Below, piece after piece: positions 45,218 through 55,647 of a stretch of DNA of 56,085 nucleotides (positions within the stretch are counted from its first letter, which is position 1; every line of letters starts with the position of its first letter). Source of the DNA: Rhodopirellula sp. (lineage in GTDB: Bacteria; Planctomycetota; Planctomycetia; Pirellulales; Pirellulaceae); NCBI GenBank assembly GCA_002689655.1, contig NZHC01000066.1:33728-89812 (forward strand), written 5' to 3'. The position numbers were made by a program, and so were the translations under genes. The notes beneath the pieces were generated by a model. The model did no database searches, was not told where the DNA came from, and saw only the letters and a list, made by a program, of their open reading frames with translations.

Positions 45218-45251
45218 GCAGAGAAACAAGAGTGGCTTGTCCCGTTTCTGC
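45218..45251 (+). terminator. Candidate hairpin after the hydrolase gene
   Basis: An inner stem ACAAG/CTTGT and outer GAAAC/GTTTC arms, starting 28 bases after the stop of the hydrolase. No T-run follows. A termination role is possible from position only. Confidence 0.35.
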
Positions 45252-45469
45252 ATGCCTGATCGTTCCCCCTTACGATTGATTCGCTGAGGAAATTAGTTCT
45301 ACACGACCATGTTCTGCACCGCTGAAAGTCAGCAGCGATGTGCAAGATGCCCTGCCCTGCCCCTCACTTCGTCGCTCAGACGGCAAACCGTATTGGCTAA
45401 TAATCTTTTAGGTATCATTACTACTGCATTCTCGCATTTACACCCCAGTTTATCTCTCGAGGTATTCCC

Positions 45470-46363
45470 GTGAAACGTCGTGACTTTCTGACCACCAATG
45501 TCGTGCTTGCCGGTGCCACCATCTCCGCTACCAGCCAACTCACCCAATGCTCGGCCATTGCTCAGGATAGCGATGCAAAAAATGCTGGAGGTCGCGTCAG
45601 GCAATCCGTGATGGGTTGGTGTTTCAAGCCTATGGACACGATTACTTTGGCAAAGCACTGTAAGCAGATCGGATTAGAGGCAATGGAGGGTATCCCGAGT
45701 AATCAATATGGTGCCGTGACCGACTTGGGATTGAAAATCTCACTTGTCTCGAGCCACGGCTTTGCCAAGGGCCCGCTGGACGCCGAGAACCATGCCGAAG
45801 TGGAGGCAAAATTGCGATCAGGAATTGATCTTGCCGTTCAGTATGGTGCTCCCAATGTCATCACATTCACTGGCATGCAGAAGACTGGTATTTCGGATGC
45901 GACAGCTCGAAAAAATTGTATTGATTGCTGGAAACGCGTCATCCCGTACGCGGAGGAAAAGAATGTTGGGATTGTGTTGGAGCATCTCAACAGTAAAGAC
46001 GATTCACATCCCATGAAAGGACATCCAGGTTATTGGGGAGACGATCTGCATCAATGTGCCGATTTGGTGTCCGCTGTGGGGTCAGCCAAATTTAAACTGC
46101 TATTTGATGTTTATCACGTGCAAATCATGAACGGAGATTTGATCCGGAATATTCGCCGTTATAGCGATATTGTGGGGCATTATCACACTGCGGGGAATCC
46201 TGGTCGTGGTGAACTGGACGACTCGCAGGAAATCAATTATCCACCGGTTATTCGTGCAATTATGGAAACGGGCTATCGGGGGTTCATCGCACAGGAATTC
46301 ATTCCTACTAACGCTGATCCGGTAGCCTCATTGCAAGAGGCATTTGATGTTTGCGATGTTTGA
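45470..46363 (+). CDS. Tat-exported hydroxypyruvate isomerase-like TIM barrel protein
   Basis: A 297-residue protein starting at GTG (GAGG about 8 bases before it). The N-terminus KRRDFLTTNVVLAGATISA is a twin-arginine signal. The rest is an AP endonuclease-2-type TIM barrel (xylose isomerase-like) with metal ligands likely in VLEHLNSKDD, LLFDVYHVQIM and HYHTAGNPGR. This matches hydroxypyruvate isomerase (Hyi)-like proteins. A Tat signal on such a protein is typical for planctomycetes and suggests work on sugars outside the cytoplasm. The exact substrate is not shown. Confidence 0.87.
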   Translation: MKRRDFLTTNVVLAGATISATSQLTQCSAIAQDSDAKNAGGRVRQSVMGWCFKPMDTITLAKHCKQIGLEAMEGIPSNQYGAVTDLGLKISLVSSHGFAKGPLDAENHAEVEAKLRSGIDLAVQYGAPNVITFTGMQKTGISDATARKNCIDCWKRVIPYAEEKNVGIVLEHLNSKDDSHPMKGHPGYWGDDLHQCADLVSAVGSAKFKLLFDVYHVQIMNGDLIRNIRRYSDIVGHYHTAGNPGRGELDDSQEINYPPVIRAIMETGYRGFIAQEFIPTNADPVASLQEAFDVCDV

Positions 46364-46383
46364 AAGCATCCGGGGAACTCGGC

Positions 46384-48630
46384 GTGCGGGTGACGAGTCT
46401 CATAAAGTGTGGACCGATTGTTTTTGCAGTAGTTTTCCTGCTGAAGTCAGCTAGCACAAATCCAGCTTTAGCCAACGCATCGCCAAGTAGATCATTCGAC
46501 GTGTCCGAAATGCTCCCCAAATCGCAATCAGCTCTAGACCTCCAGGTCGAAGACTTTGAGCGTCTTGGGATTTGTCCTGATGAAATGCGACTAACCGTGA
46601 TTCGACGCGCAGCGATTCAGAGCTCACGGACGCTGGCAGAAAGCCAGCTTGCGAACCCCTCAGACACCGCCGCTCTGCAGTTGTCGAGAGTGACGGTGTC
46701 CGCTTATAGGCTGCTGGATCCGCGTCAGCGTGCAGATGCTCATCAGCGGATCCATGTTGGCAGGATATTACCCACCGTCTTGATGTGGGCAGGTCAGACA
46801 AAATTTGAGAATCAGCAAACTGGCGGGCGTAAAGCTCAGATCGCCGGCGTCGGAACTGCGGGAGCCTTGGGGACGGACGACGAGCATGCAGGCACGCCAT
46901 TTCAAGGAGGAGGCCTGAGCGAGTCGGATTTAATCGAACTGATGGAATTGGACTCGACACCATTGTTGGCCGGTCAACCGGCATGGACGCAGAGCTTTAG
47001 CGATGTTGATATTCTGGGCCGTACACTTTTTTTTAAGCGTTGGAATCGGTGGAAGCGATTGTTGTTGAGTCGATGGTACGCGATCGGCTTGGCTATCATT
47101 CTGGTCGTTCTGTTTGTAGCTGCTCTTGTTATCTCTCCTGATCGTGATGAAACAGCCGTAACCGAAGAATTTGATTCAGCTTCTTCGTTTGGATCCGGTT
47201 TTTTGGATTCAGGGAAGCCTCAGACTGATGCTTACAATCGCTCGGTGGATCCCAATGTCGCGATGAACCAAGCAGTAGATATTGAGTTTGGATTGGGAAT
47301 CCTGAATGAACCAGAAATTGAACTCACGGACACGCTGGAATCAGATGTTCAAGTGGCGACACCTGTCGTCTCACTCGACTCGATTCCGGGAACGATTGTT
47401 GAACTTGAAAATCCGGTCGGTGATAGGTCAGTCAGCAATCGTCCCGTACCGGAAATGGAAGGAATGAACAACGCGGCTAGCCCGGTACTCGAAAAAGACG
47501 CCCTTGGTTTTTTGCCTGATCCGTTTGCTTCCCCCAACGGAATCACAGCACTGGAACTGGAAAAGTCGGAAGTTGACCCTGATGGCAACGCAACATCAGG
47601 AGCATCACTCGCAGGTTCGGAGCAACTTGAAATGTTTGCAAAGACGCCTGAAATGTTTGCGAAGCCTGAGGAGGGGCCCGAGGCAGTACCTGAGATGGCA
47701 AAGCGAATAGTTCCCGACAGCGAAGTAGTAGCTGATGCAAGAGATGACATCGTCGCACTCGACTCCATTTCGATGGCGTCTGGTAACGCTGATGATGTTG
47801 CTCAACGGTTGGTGGCTTTGGAAGAAGTCAAAGATAGGCTGCGGCTGGGCACACCTGACTACTGGGCTGTCTCACTTTTGTTGATTGAGAGCGCTTGGCA
47901 GACGAAGGGTGTGTCTGACGTGAACGAAAATCTGTTTGATCTTCAGCAGCTTTATACATTCGCACCCGCACCCTTGTTGGTTGAAACTTATATGGCGGCC
48001 AATATTCGGTCAGCTCTGCCCGAAATACAGCAACACCTGCTCGCGAATGGATTGATATTATTGGACCAACTGTTGGTCGCAGATCAAGTTGAGCTTGCGA
48101 TACGGATTCTAGGTTCTGTTGAGTCCCTGAGTTTAACTTTACAGGACACCGAGGCAACGGAAAACGTGATGGCGTATGCGCGAGTGATTGGCCAAACAAT
48201 ACGGCAGAAGGAACGGTTTAAATTACTTCTCTCTGAAGATCCTGACACTTGGTCGCGATCAAATCGAGGACTTCTTGGGCGTTATTATTGTTTCGTGTTG
48301 CGACGCTGGAAGGTGGGTTTGCCTTGGCTTTCGAGTGCATCGGATTCACGTGTTGCGTCGGCAGCAAAAAACGAACTTTCTTTGCCGGAGACTCCTGCTT
48401 TCGAGGACTTGGTAGCCCTCGTCAGACTTTGGGATCTCAATGCAGGGAGAGCATCGGGGCTTAACCGACAGGCTATGCGTTTACACGCAGTATTCTTGGC
48501 GACAAAAGCGCTGGAAACGGCTTCCGAAAGTCAGCGGTTGGAGTTCGGCATGGAGTTGCGTGAGATCAGCGAAAATCTTCCTGAGTACCTTCGCAGTACA
48601 GGGCTCCAGCTGTGGGAGACCACGGACTGA
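46384..48630 (+). CDS. Large membrane-anchored protein with J-like N-terminal region, function unknown
   Basis: About 748 residues if it starts at GTG 46384, with GGGGAA 8 bases upstream; ATG 46510 is an alternative. Residues roughly 50-125 (ERLGICPDEMRLTVIRRAA, then SAYRLLDPRQRADAHQR) resemble the J-like helical region of some planctomycete kinases, without an HPD motif. A membrane helix lies near 232-251 (YAIGLAIILVVLFVAALVI). The next about 200 residues are acidic and low complexity, including EMFAK twice; a helical C-terminal domain of about 250 residues ends the protein. If the hydrophobic start is a true signal peptide, the J-like part would be outside, which is odd; the later start would keep it inside. 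No function assigned. Confidence 0.68.
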   Translation: MRVTSLIKCGPIVFAVVFLLKSASTNPALANASPSRSFDVSEMLPKSQSALDLQVEDFERLGICPDEMRLTVIRRAAIQSSRTLAESQLANPSDTAALQLSRVTVSAYRLLDPRQRADAHQRIHVGRILPTVLMWAGQTKFENQQTGGRKAQIAGVGTAGALGTDDEHAGTPFQGGGLSESDLIELMELDSTPLLAGQPAWTQSFSDVDILGRTLFFKRWNRWKRLLLSRWYAIGLAIILVVLFVAALVISPDRDETAVTEEFDSASSFGSGFLDSGKPQTDAYNRSVDPNVAMNQAVDIEFGLGILNEPEIELTDTLESDVQVATPVVSLDSIPGTIVELENPVGDRSVSNRPVPEMEGMNNAASPVLEKDALGFLPDPFASPNGITALELEKSEVDPDGNATSGASLAGSEQLEMFAKTPEMFAKPEEGPEAVPEMAKRIVPDSEVVADARDDIVALDSISMASGNADDVAQRLVALEEVKDRLRLGTPDYWAVSLLLIESAWQTKGVSDVNENLFDLQQLYTFAPAPLLVETYMAANIRSALPEIQQHLLANGLILLDQLLVADQVELAIRILGSVESLSLTLQDTEATENVMAYARVIGQTIRQKERFKLLLSEDPDTWSRSNRGLLGRYYCFVLRRWKVGLPWLSSASDSRVASAAKNELSLPETPAFEDLVALVRLWDLNAGRASGLNRQAMRLHAVFLATKALETASESQRLEFGMELREISENLPEYLRSTGLQLWETTD

Positions 48631-48825
48631 TCCGTGGGGACGATCTGGGGCTTGTAGCGTTAAAAAACAGCTCGGTCGGATGACCGTTACGGCGGCGTGT
48701 TTGGGCGTTGGAACGCGTCTGATTCTGTTTTAAGTACCTGGTCACAGAACATTCGGCAGCTCTCGATCTTTCCATCTCACTACAATGAAATCACGAATTT
48801 AAAACATTTCTCGAGGATTGAACGC

Positions 48826-50250
48826 ATGAATGCCACTCTGGCAACTACCCTGCCAACCACGTTGCAGGCCCTGTTGGACAGCGGTTGGAAGTCAAAGACC
48901 GTGAAACAGGAGGTTCGTGATAACTTCACCCGGATGCTGGCGGCTGGTGAAGAGCTTTTCCCGGGAATTGTGGGTTACGATGACACGGTGGTGCCTGAAA
49001 TCAATTTGGCTCTTCTGGCTGGGCATGACATGCTATTTCTCGGGGAGAAAGGCCAAGCAAAGAGCCGCATCATGCGGATGTTGACACGATTCCTCGATGA
49101 GTGGATTCCTTACCTTGATTATCCAGACTTGCCCGTTCACGAAGATCCGACCAATCCCATCACATCGCTCGGCAAACGAATCGTCGCCGAGCACGATCCC
49201 TCCGAAATCAAAATTGGTTGGTGGGGTCGTGCCGATCGCTACGCCGAACGTCTAAGTCCCGGAACTAAGTTCGCAGATATCATCGGTGAGATCGATCCAG
49301 CGAAGTTGACCGGTGGCGTCAGTATGAGCACCGAGGAGGCGTTGTCGTTTGGTTTGATACCCAGGCTTCACCGGGGAATCTTTGCGATGAATGAACTCCC
49401 GGAACTTGATGATTTGGTTCAGGTTGGATTATTTAATATTCTGGAGGAAAGAGACGTTCAGATTCGTGGCTATCCGATCCAGTTCGATTTGGACCTCATG
49501 ATTTTATTCTCGGCCAATCCATCGACTTACAACCGCAGCGGAAAGGTGATTCCACAATTGAAAGACCGGATTGGTACGATCATCCAAACGCACTATCCGG
49601 AAGAGCGGGATCAAGGCATAGAGATCCTGCAGCAGGAACTGGGGGTGGATCTAGAAGGAGATTATCCCGTCGTTGTTCCCTACTTCATGTACCAAATCAT
49701 TGAGGAAGTCACGAATCAGGCTCGGCACAGTAAGTACATCGATCAGGATTCTGGTGTGTCTGCACGATTCTCACTTGCGAATTTTCGCACGCTGATTGCT
49801 TCCGCTCGTCAACGAGGCATCATTCATGGTGAGCAGCCTGCCGCGCCGCGTATCAGCGACTTTGGGCACCTGTATTCGAGTTCATTGGGCAAGCTTGAGT
49901 TGGATCTGATGGGCACGCACCAAATGAGTGAGCGGCAGGTTTTGGAGGCGGTTACTGCGGAGGCGATCAAAATCGTCTTTAACGAGTACGTTGAAGAACA
50001 TGGTTTGGCAGCCATTGCCGAGATCTTCCGTGGAGGCGTGCGGGTAGAGGTCGGTGACCTGCTGCCCAGTAGGGAATACGCCGAGCGTCTGAAGAAAGTA
50101 CCACCGGCGTGGGAGATGGCATTCGAAGTGAACGCGAGCGAGAGTGACGCTGTTAGAGCGAGTTGTGTGGAGTTTGTGCTCGCAGGTTTGTACAGCTTGG
50201 AAAAAATCAGTCGCAGTCAGCGTCACGGTAAGATTGAATATGAAATTTGA
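48826..50250 (+). CDS. AAA ATPase of the MoxR / magnesium chelatase BchI-like type
   Basis: A 474-residue ATPase. The ATG at 48826 has GAGGA about ten bases upstream; a longer frame has no such site. Walker A is GEKGQAKS (73-80), the GxxGxAKS version also seen in MoxR proteins. [18 protein letters not shown] resembles the magnesium chelatase I subunit. Sensor-like [11 protein letters not shown] and [10 protein letters not shown] follow. It overlaps the VWA gene downstream by 11 bases. MoxR/VWA pairs act as chaperones or metal-insertion machines; here no target gene is evident. Confidence 0.88.
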   Translation: MNATLATTLPTTLQALLDSGWKSKTVKQEVRDNFTRMLAAGEELFPGIVGYDDTVVPEINLALLAGHDMLFLGEKGQAKSRIMRMLTRFLDEWIPYLDYPDLPVHEDPTNPITSLGKRIVAEHDPSEIKIGWWGRADRYAERLSPGTKFADIIGEIDPAKLTGGVSMSTEEALSFGLIPRLHRGIFAMNELPELDDLVQVGLFNILEERDVQIRGYPIQFDLDLMILFSANPSTYNRSGKVIPQLKDRIGTIIQTHYPEERDQGIEILQQELGVDLEGDYPVVVPYFMYQIIEEVTNQARHSKYIDQDSGVSARFSLANFRTLIASARQRGIIHGEQPAAPRISDFGHLYSSSLGKLELDLMGTHQMSERQVLEAVTAEAIKIVFNEYVEEHGLAAIAEIFRGGVRVEVGDLLPSREYAERLKKVPPAWEMAFEVNASESDAVRASCVEFVLAGLYSLEKISRSQRHGKIEYEI

Positions 50251-51976
50251 AGAAAAGTATCGCGGTGAAGATCCGATTTATCGGCCGGGTGGAGTCATTC
50301 ATTCTTATCAGAAGTATGATCCAGCACAGTTTCCACCTCCGACACAAGCACCACCGGATCTTGTTTCACCGGCGTTTGAGCAGGCGCTGATGTACGGTAG
50401 CTATCAGGAATTATCAGAGGAAGAACTGGCCCGTGCCGTGAAGTTGGATCCGAGTCAAATTGCAGGCATGGGACCGAGTCTCGATATGCTTCGCGCGATG
50501 TTGGAGGAGCGGAAGCGGAAGATTCTCTCGACCTACGAGAGCCGAAGCGTGCAAAAAAAAGCACGTAAGGCATTCCGCGGATCCGCTCAGAATCTGCGTA
50601 TTCCCAAGCCGTTGGAGAAGGCGTTCAAGGAAGCGATTGTTCAAGAGCAGCCGTATTTGCTTGAGAGACTTTGGTACCGCGTTGACGACGACACTGGTCC
50701 GCTGGCTCGTGGTCTTCTGCAGGTTGGGCAGCGGATGGAGGACAAGCACAATATTGAAGACTTGGGAAGCAAATACGATTTCACGGGCAGTGAGTCGATG
50801 TCCATCATCAAGGCTCTGGAGGTGAAGGAAGAACTTGAAAAAATTGATGAGCTCTTGAAGCAGATCGATCAGGCATCCAAAACTGCCCAGATCGGTGTTA
50901 TCGACATGGATCTGCTCGGTGAGTTTGCGCAGCCGTCTGATATGCAACAGCTCGAAGAAATGCGGAATCAGGTGGAGAACATGATCCGAGAGCAAGCTGA
51001 GAGGCAAGGTCTCGAAAAAGACCCGGAAAAAAATGGGGCATTTCGTCTCACACCTCAGGCTTATCGCGTGTTTCAGGGGAGGTTGCTGGAGCGAATTTTC
51101 AGCGAATTGCAAGAGTCCCGAAGCGGTCGTCATGAGGGCGATGTGGTGGGTGAGGGCGCTGTTGAGCTGCAGCAGACAAAACCTTACGAGTTTGGCGATA
51201 GTGTCGCCAACATTGATTTGCCCCAAACCGTAATCAATGCTCTTTTACGGCAGGGAGATACTCGTCCCATTCGTCTTCGCTCTGATGATATCGAAGTTCA
51301 CAAAACACGGAATCATCCAAAGTGTGCCACCTGTGTCATTATGGATATGAGTGGTTCCATGCGATACGACGGCCAGTACATCAACGTGAAGCGGATGGCG
51401 TTGGCGTTGCAAGGGCTTATCCAAACGGAGTACCCGGGTGACTTTCTGAGGTTCATTGAAATGTTCACGTTTGCCAAGCTTAGGGCGCCGGGAGAGATCA
51501 TCAACATGATGCCGAAGCCCGTGACGATTCATGACCCATGGGTCCAACTATGGGCAGACATGAGCGATCCAAATATCAGCGAGCAGGAAGTTCACCCACA
51601 CTTCACGAATATTCAGCATTCTCTGCAACTCGCCCGTAAAAATCTTGCTAACTGTGATACTCCAAATCGACAAATCGTCTTAATTACCGATGGGTTGCCA
51701 ACTGCTCATTTCGAAGATGAGAAGCTTTACATGCTTTATCCACCTGATCCCCGGACCGAGCAGGCAACGATGCGGGAAGCAATGCTTTGCAGTAAGAACG
51801 ACATCACGATCAATATTTTTCTGATTCCAAGTTGGTCACAGAGTCAGGAGGATATTCGGTTCGCACAACGACTAGCTCAAACGACCAAGGGACGCGTGTT
51901 TTTCACCAGCGGTCGCGACCTCGACCGTTTCGTTCTTTGGGACTACGTGCAAAACCGCCGAGATATTATTGCCTAG
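50240..51976 (+). CDS. VWA-domain partner of the AAA ATPase
   Basis: A 578-residue protein. Residues about 1-330 are mostly helical and charged (long coiled segments such as [15 protein letters not shown]). A VWA domain follows with the metal-ion site DMSGSM (Asp369, Ser371, Ser373), LITDGLPT and ITINIFLI. It is the analogue of the CoxE/BchD-like partner of MoxR ATPases. Its ATG lies inside the last codons of the AAA gene (ATGAAATTTGA), so the two are translationally coupled. No signal peptide; it is probably cytosolic. Confidence 0.88.
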   Translation: MKFEEKYRGEDPIYRPGGVIHSYQKYDPAQFPPPTQAPPDLVSPAFEQALMYGSYQELSEEELARAVKLDPSQIAGMGPSLDMLRAMLEERKRKILSTYESRSVQKKARKAFRGSAQNLRIPKPLEKAFKEAIVQEQPYLLERLWYRVDDDTGPLARGLLQVGQRMEDKHNIEDLGSKYDFTGSESMSIIKALEVKEELEKIDELLKQIDQASKTAQIGVIDMDLLGEFAQPSDMQQLEEMRNQVENMIREQAERQGLEKDPEKNGAFRLTPQAYRVFQGRLLERIFSELQESRSGRHEGDVVGEGAVELQQTKPYEFGDSVANIDLPQTVINALLRQGDTRPIRLRSDDIEVHKTRNHPKCATCVIMDMSGSMRYDGQYINVKRMALALQGLIQTEYPGDFLRFIEMFTFAKLRAPGEIINMMPKPVTIHDPWVQLWADMSDPNISEQEVHPHFTNIQHSLQLARKNLANCDTPNRQIVLITDGLPTAHFEDEKLYMLYPPDPRTEQATMREAMLCSKNDITINIFLIPSWSQSQEDIRFAQRLAQTTKGRVFFTSGRDLDRFVLWDYVQNRRDIIA

Positions 51977-51995
51977 GTACTGGCGATGGGACGAT

Positions 51996-52262
51996 TTAGT
52001 GCGCCCTTGTTGTTTGGTGAAAGCCGAGCCAAAAGATGACTGTTCCAATTCCGAATCCAATGAACGAAACAATGACCTCCCCGCGGTTCGTGTTCCATGT
52101 GTCATTACCGGATCCCCAACCCTGATCCCGAAAATTCAAACCGAGTGCGTGACAAAAGAGGACCAGTGAAGCGATCCCAATCATCACACCAAGGCAGCTG
52201 TAAGCGGCACCTCGGAGCCAAGGGCGTGGATTCTCTTCTGTTGGGTTTTCAGGAATAGTCAT
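51996..52262 (-). CDS. Small membrane protein of unknown function
   Basis: An 88-residue protein with two membrane helices (about 18-40, GAAYSCLGVMIGIASLVLFCHAL, and 62-81, EVIVSFIGFGIGTVIFWLG). No family recognised. It starts 17 bases after the stop of rsgA on the same strand, so it is likely read from the same message. It ends 19 bases from the end of the convergent VWA gene. Confidence 0.65.
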   Translation of the reverse strand: MTIPENPTEENPRPWLRGAAYSCLGVMIGIASLVLFCHALGLNFRDQGWGSGNDTWNTNRGEVIVSFIGFGIGTVIFWLGFHQTTRAH

Positions 52263-52279
52263 CGGATTTTTCTGCGTTA

Positions 52280-53404
52280 TTATTTGGATTCACTCATCAA
52301 GTCGTCTTCCAGTAAATGGCAATACGCATCATAGCGACGTGCATCGACACGACCATCCGCAACGGCATCTTTGACAGCACATTCGTCTTCGCTGAGGTGA
52401 AGACAGTCGGGGTACCGACATGCGCTCACATAGGGACGTAAGTCCGGCATCAGGCCAGCGACCTCACCAGCGGAAATATCCCAGAGCTGAAATTGTCGAA
52501 TGCCAGGCGTGTCAAAGACTGCTCCCCCACCCTCTAAGGGTATCAATCGAGCTGCTGTCGTCGTGTGTCGACCTTTGTCGTTGTCCTGACTGACTGTTGC
52601 GACTGCAAGACCGAGCCCGGGCTGGATCGCATTCAGTAGGCTGCTTTTGCCCACCCCACTCTGACCGGTTACAGCCGTTTGCTTTCCTTGCAACAAACAA
52701 CGTAGGTAGGGGATATTGATACCTGTTTCCGCCGACGTCATCAAAACCCGAAAGCCCATTGCTGCATAGACACCAAGCATTGGCTGCAATTCGACACTAT
52801 CAACAAGATCTACCTTGTTGATTACTACTACTGGTTCCAGTTCACATTGTTGAGCTGTCAGCAGGAAGCGATCAATCAAAGCTGGTTTAAGACCGGGTTC
52901 GGCGGCACTTGTAATGATCAGCAGATAGTCAACATTAGCAACCAGTACGTGCTGTTGCCCGCGACTTGTACGGCTGATGACACCACGCCTAGGTTTGACT
53001 TCCTCGATCACGCCATCTAGCAGCGAAGCAGCTCGTATCAGCACGTCGTCTCCAGCAACCACAATGCTGCGTTGTTCGATGCTCAGCGATTTAAGTACTT
53101 GTCTTACAGCGCAGTCATAGATCTCTCCATCCTCTGCTAAGACGCGACTTTTCAGACCGTGTACACTTACAACGCGGCCCGTCTTTAATTCACCACTGTT
53201 GACCTGCTGTTCATTCTTATTCGCCGCTTGAACAGTTCGTTTTCGCGTCAACTCACCTTTGCCGCTAACGCGTTCACTCTGCGTCACATCAGCCAGACTG
53301 TCCGCATCTCCCGTGCGGAATTCGCGAGTCAGGTCTCCCTGTCGTACACGACCCTGATATTTCTTGCGAAAATCTGTTCTCTGCTTTTGACGCTTTTTTC
53401 CCAT
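52280..53404 (-). CDS. rsgA: Ribosome small subunit-dependent GTPase RsgA
   Basis: A 374-residue circularly permuted GTPase: an N-terminal basic extension of about 60 residues, then an OB domain, then G4 NKVD (196-199), G1 GQSGVGKS (247-254), G3 DTPG (298-301), and a zinc site with Cys329, Cys334, His336 and Cys342 ([14 protein letters not shown]). RsgA checks late assembly of the 30S subunit. The unusually long basic N-terminus is common in planctomycete ribosome factors and may touch rRNA. Order on the minus strand: ftsH, rsgA, small membrane protein. Confidence 0.94.
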   Translation of the reverse strand: MGKKRQKQRTDFRKKYQGRVRQGDLTREFRTGDADSLADVTQSERVSGKGELTRKRTVQAANKNEQQVNSGELKTGRVVSVHGLKSRVLAEDGEIYDCAVRQVLKSLSIEQRSIVVAGDDVLIRAASLLDGVIEEVKPRRGVISRTSRGQQHVLVANVDYLLIITSAAEPGLKPALIDRFLLTAQQCELEPVVVINKVDLVDSVELQPMLGVYAAMGFRVLMTSAETGINIPYLRCLLQGKQTAVTGQSGVGKSSLLNAIQPGLGLAVATVSQDNDKGRHTTTAARLIPLEGGGAVFDTPGIRQFQLWDISAGEVAGLMPDLRPYVSACRYPDCLHLSEDECAVKDAVADGRVDARRYDAYCHLLEDDLMSESK

Positions 53405-53454
53405 GGAATATCAGTGGCGACAGCGTCTTCGGGTTAGTGGGGACAGTCTCCTTA

Positions 53455-55524
53455 TCACGACTGCCGGTCCGTCTTGGTGACTACATCTGGCTTGTGAGCA
53501 TCAACGCCATCAGGTGCCAGTGTCTGCGCACTTTCAGAATCGTCACCCTTGGATTGTGTGCGTGATTGGATGGATGGTCCAATCAATTCCGTCAATTCAG
53601 CTTCACCAAGCTCCTCATGTTCCAGCAGCGATCGCGTGATGCTTTCCAATTCGTCTCGGTGCTCACGAAGCAACTGCTCGGCTTTTTGGTCAGCTTCTAG
53701 TAAGATTCGCCCCACCTCTTCGTCGATCAGTTCTTGAGTATGCTCACTGAACTGTCGTGACTGGTGAATCTCGCGGCCGAGGAAGGGATCCTCATCGCTT
53801 GTTTTGTAACTGACTGGGCCGATCTTTGGACTCATTCCCCAGTGGGTTACCATTCTCCGGGCGATGCTCGTGGCACGCTCTAGATCATTTTCTGCACCAA
53901 CGCACGTTTCGTTGTAAATGATTTTTTCGGCAGCCCGACCGCCGAGTAGAACGATCAACTGGTGATCCAATTCGCGTTTGCTGATACTGAGACGATCTTC
54001 ATTGGGAACATACTGCGTAACACCGAGAGCACGTCCGCGTGGAATGATCGTAACTTTGTGAACGATGTGTGCACCGTCCAGATGCCACGCGGTCAGCGTG
54101 TGTCCGGCTTCGTGATAGGCCGTCTTTTCCTTCTCACTGTCCTGAAGCACTTCCTCCCGCTTTGCACCCATCAGGATCTTATCGCGAGCGTGGTCGAAAT
54201 CGCTCATGTCGACAATTTTTTTATCATGCCGAGCGGCCCACAAAGCAGCTTCGTTAACCATGTTGCGGATGTCGGCGCCGGTCAGACCGACAGTGCCGGC
54301 GGCAAGTCGCCTCAAATCAACATTGTCTGCCAAGGGTACATCACGGACGTGTACTTTAAAGATTGCTTCACGCCCCTTCATCGTGGGGCGTCCCACGGTG
54401 ATGTGTCGGTCAAATCTTCCTGGACGCAAGAGAGCTGGGTCAAGAACATCAGGCCGGTTTGTTGCCGCGACTACGATGACTGCTTGGCTTCCTGAGAAGC
54501 CATCCATCTCACCAAGGATTTGATTCAACGTTTGCTCGCGTTCGTCATGGCCTCCACCGAGTCCGGCACCGCGTTGGCGACCCACAGCATCAATTTCATC
54601 GATAAAGATGATTGCAGGGCTTTGCTCTTTCGCCGTCTTGAAAAGATCGCGGACTCGGCTGGCACCGACTCCAACAAACATCTGAATAAATTCGCTCCCG
54701 TTCACGGAGAAGAAAGGTACATTCGCTTCACCAGCCACGGCTCTCGCTAAGAGTGTCTTTCCTGTGCCTGGAGGCCCATTCAGAAGCACGCCTTTAGGAA
54801 CCCTTCCGCCGAGCTTCTGGAATTTCCCGGGGGTCTTCAGGAAGTCCACGATCTCCTGCAGATCCGCTTTGACGCCCTCGAGACCGGCCACGTCATCGAA
54901 CGTCACCATTTTTTCGTTGGCCTCAAACTTTTTGGCTGGACTTTTGCTGAACCCTGATAAAAATCCGCCACCCATGATGTCGCTTTTTGTTCGTCGTAAC
55001 ATCATGAACAGGAAGAACAGGATCGCCAACGGAAGGCCAATCAGGGCGATGAAGTAGATGATCTGTTGAGTGTTGTCGGGTTCAAGATAGGTGTACTCGA
55101 CATTCTCCGCTTTCAGTTGGTTTTCTAACTCAACCGCAGCCCCTGCGTCTGTCGAGCGATTGAAGAAAAACTTTTTCAAATATTTCTTTTCATCGTCACT
55201 TTTGGGAGGCTTTTCCGCTGTCGGGTCTTCGGAATCGTCGCTGGTTGATGTCGGCTCGTTTTGGATTGCCACGGGTGCATCCGGAGCGGTCTTGAATGTA
55301 CCGTAGACCCTCCGTTCACCAATGCTGACCTCCTCGACGTTCCCACGTGCCAATTCAGTCTGGAAAAAACTCGCAGATACAGTGGAACGCTCTTCGCCGC
55401 GGTTATAGAACAACAACACCAGCGAACCGGCCAAAAGTAACGCGATGATGAGTGAGTTGTTCCCACGCTTGCTCTCTTGAGGCTCGGACGCGGGCGCTTC
55501 GTTTTTCTCAGACTTCTTATCCAT
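53455..55524 (-). CDS. ftsH: ATP-dependent zinc metalloprotease FtsH
   Basis: About 689 residues. A first membrane helix lies near 23-40 and a second near 157-174; the region between is longer than in E. coli FtsH. AAA domain: Walker A GPPGTGKT (250-257), Walker [32 protein letters not shown]. Zinc site HEAGH (471-475). The ATG ending at 55524 is used because AGGAA stands directly before it; a GTG at 55584 would add 20 residues without support. FtsH degrades misfolded membrane and short-lived proteins. Confidence 0.95.
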   Translation of the reverse strand: MDKKSEKNEAPASEPQESKRGNNSLIIALLLAGSLVLLFYNRGEERSTVSASFFQTELARGNVEEVSIGERRVYGTFKTAPDAPVAIQNEPTSTSDDSEDPTAEKPPKSDDEKKYLKKFFFNRSTDAGAAVELENQLKAENVEYTYLEPDNTQQIIYFIALIGLPLAILFFLFMMLRRTKSDIMGGGFLSGFSKSPAKKFEANEKMVTFDDVAGLEGVKADLQEIVDFLKTPGKFQKLGGRVPKGVLLNGPPGTGKTLLARAVAGEANVPFFSVNGSEFIQMFVGVGASRVRDLFKTAKEQSPAIIFIDEIDAVGRQRGAGLGGGHDEREQTLNQILGEMDGFSGSQAVIVVAATNRPDVLDPALLRPGRFDRHITVGRPTMKGREAIFKVHVRDVPLADNVDLRRLAAGTVGLTGADIRNMVNEAALWAARHDKKIVDMSDFDHARDKILMGAKREEVLQDSEKEKTAYHEAGHTLTAWHLDGAHIVHKVTIIPRGRALGVTQYVPNEDRLSISKRELDHQLIVLLGGRAAEKIIYNETCVGAENDLERATSIARRMVTHWGMSPKIGPVSYKTSDEDPFLGREIHQSRQFSEHTQELIDEEVGRILLEADQKAEQLLREHRDELESITRSLLEHEELGEAELTELIGPSIQSRTQSKGDDSESAQTLAPDGVDAHKPDVVTKTDRQS

Positions 55525-55647
55525 TTCCTGCCTTTTTGGCCGTTCCTGTAGGTGTTCGCGACCGTCATTGGAGGTGCACGGCACGGAAACCCGTCGCTGT
55601 TTGCGACAGAATCTCGCCTAGATTGTAGTGGGTCATGGCTTGAGTGA

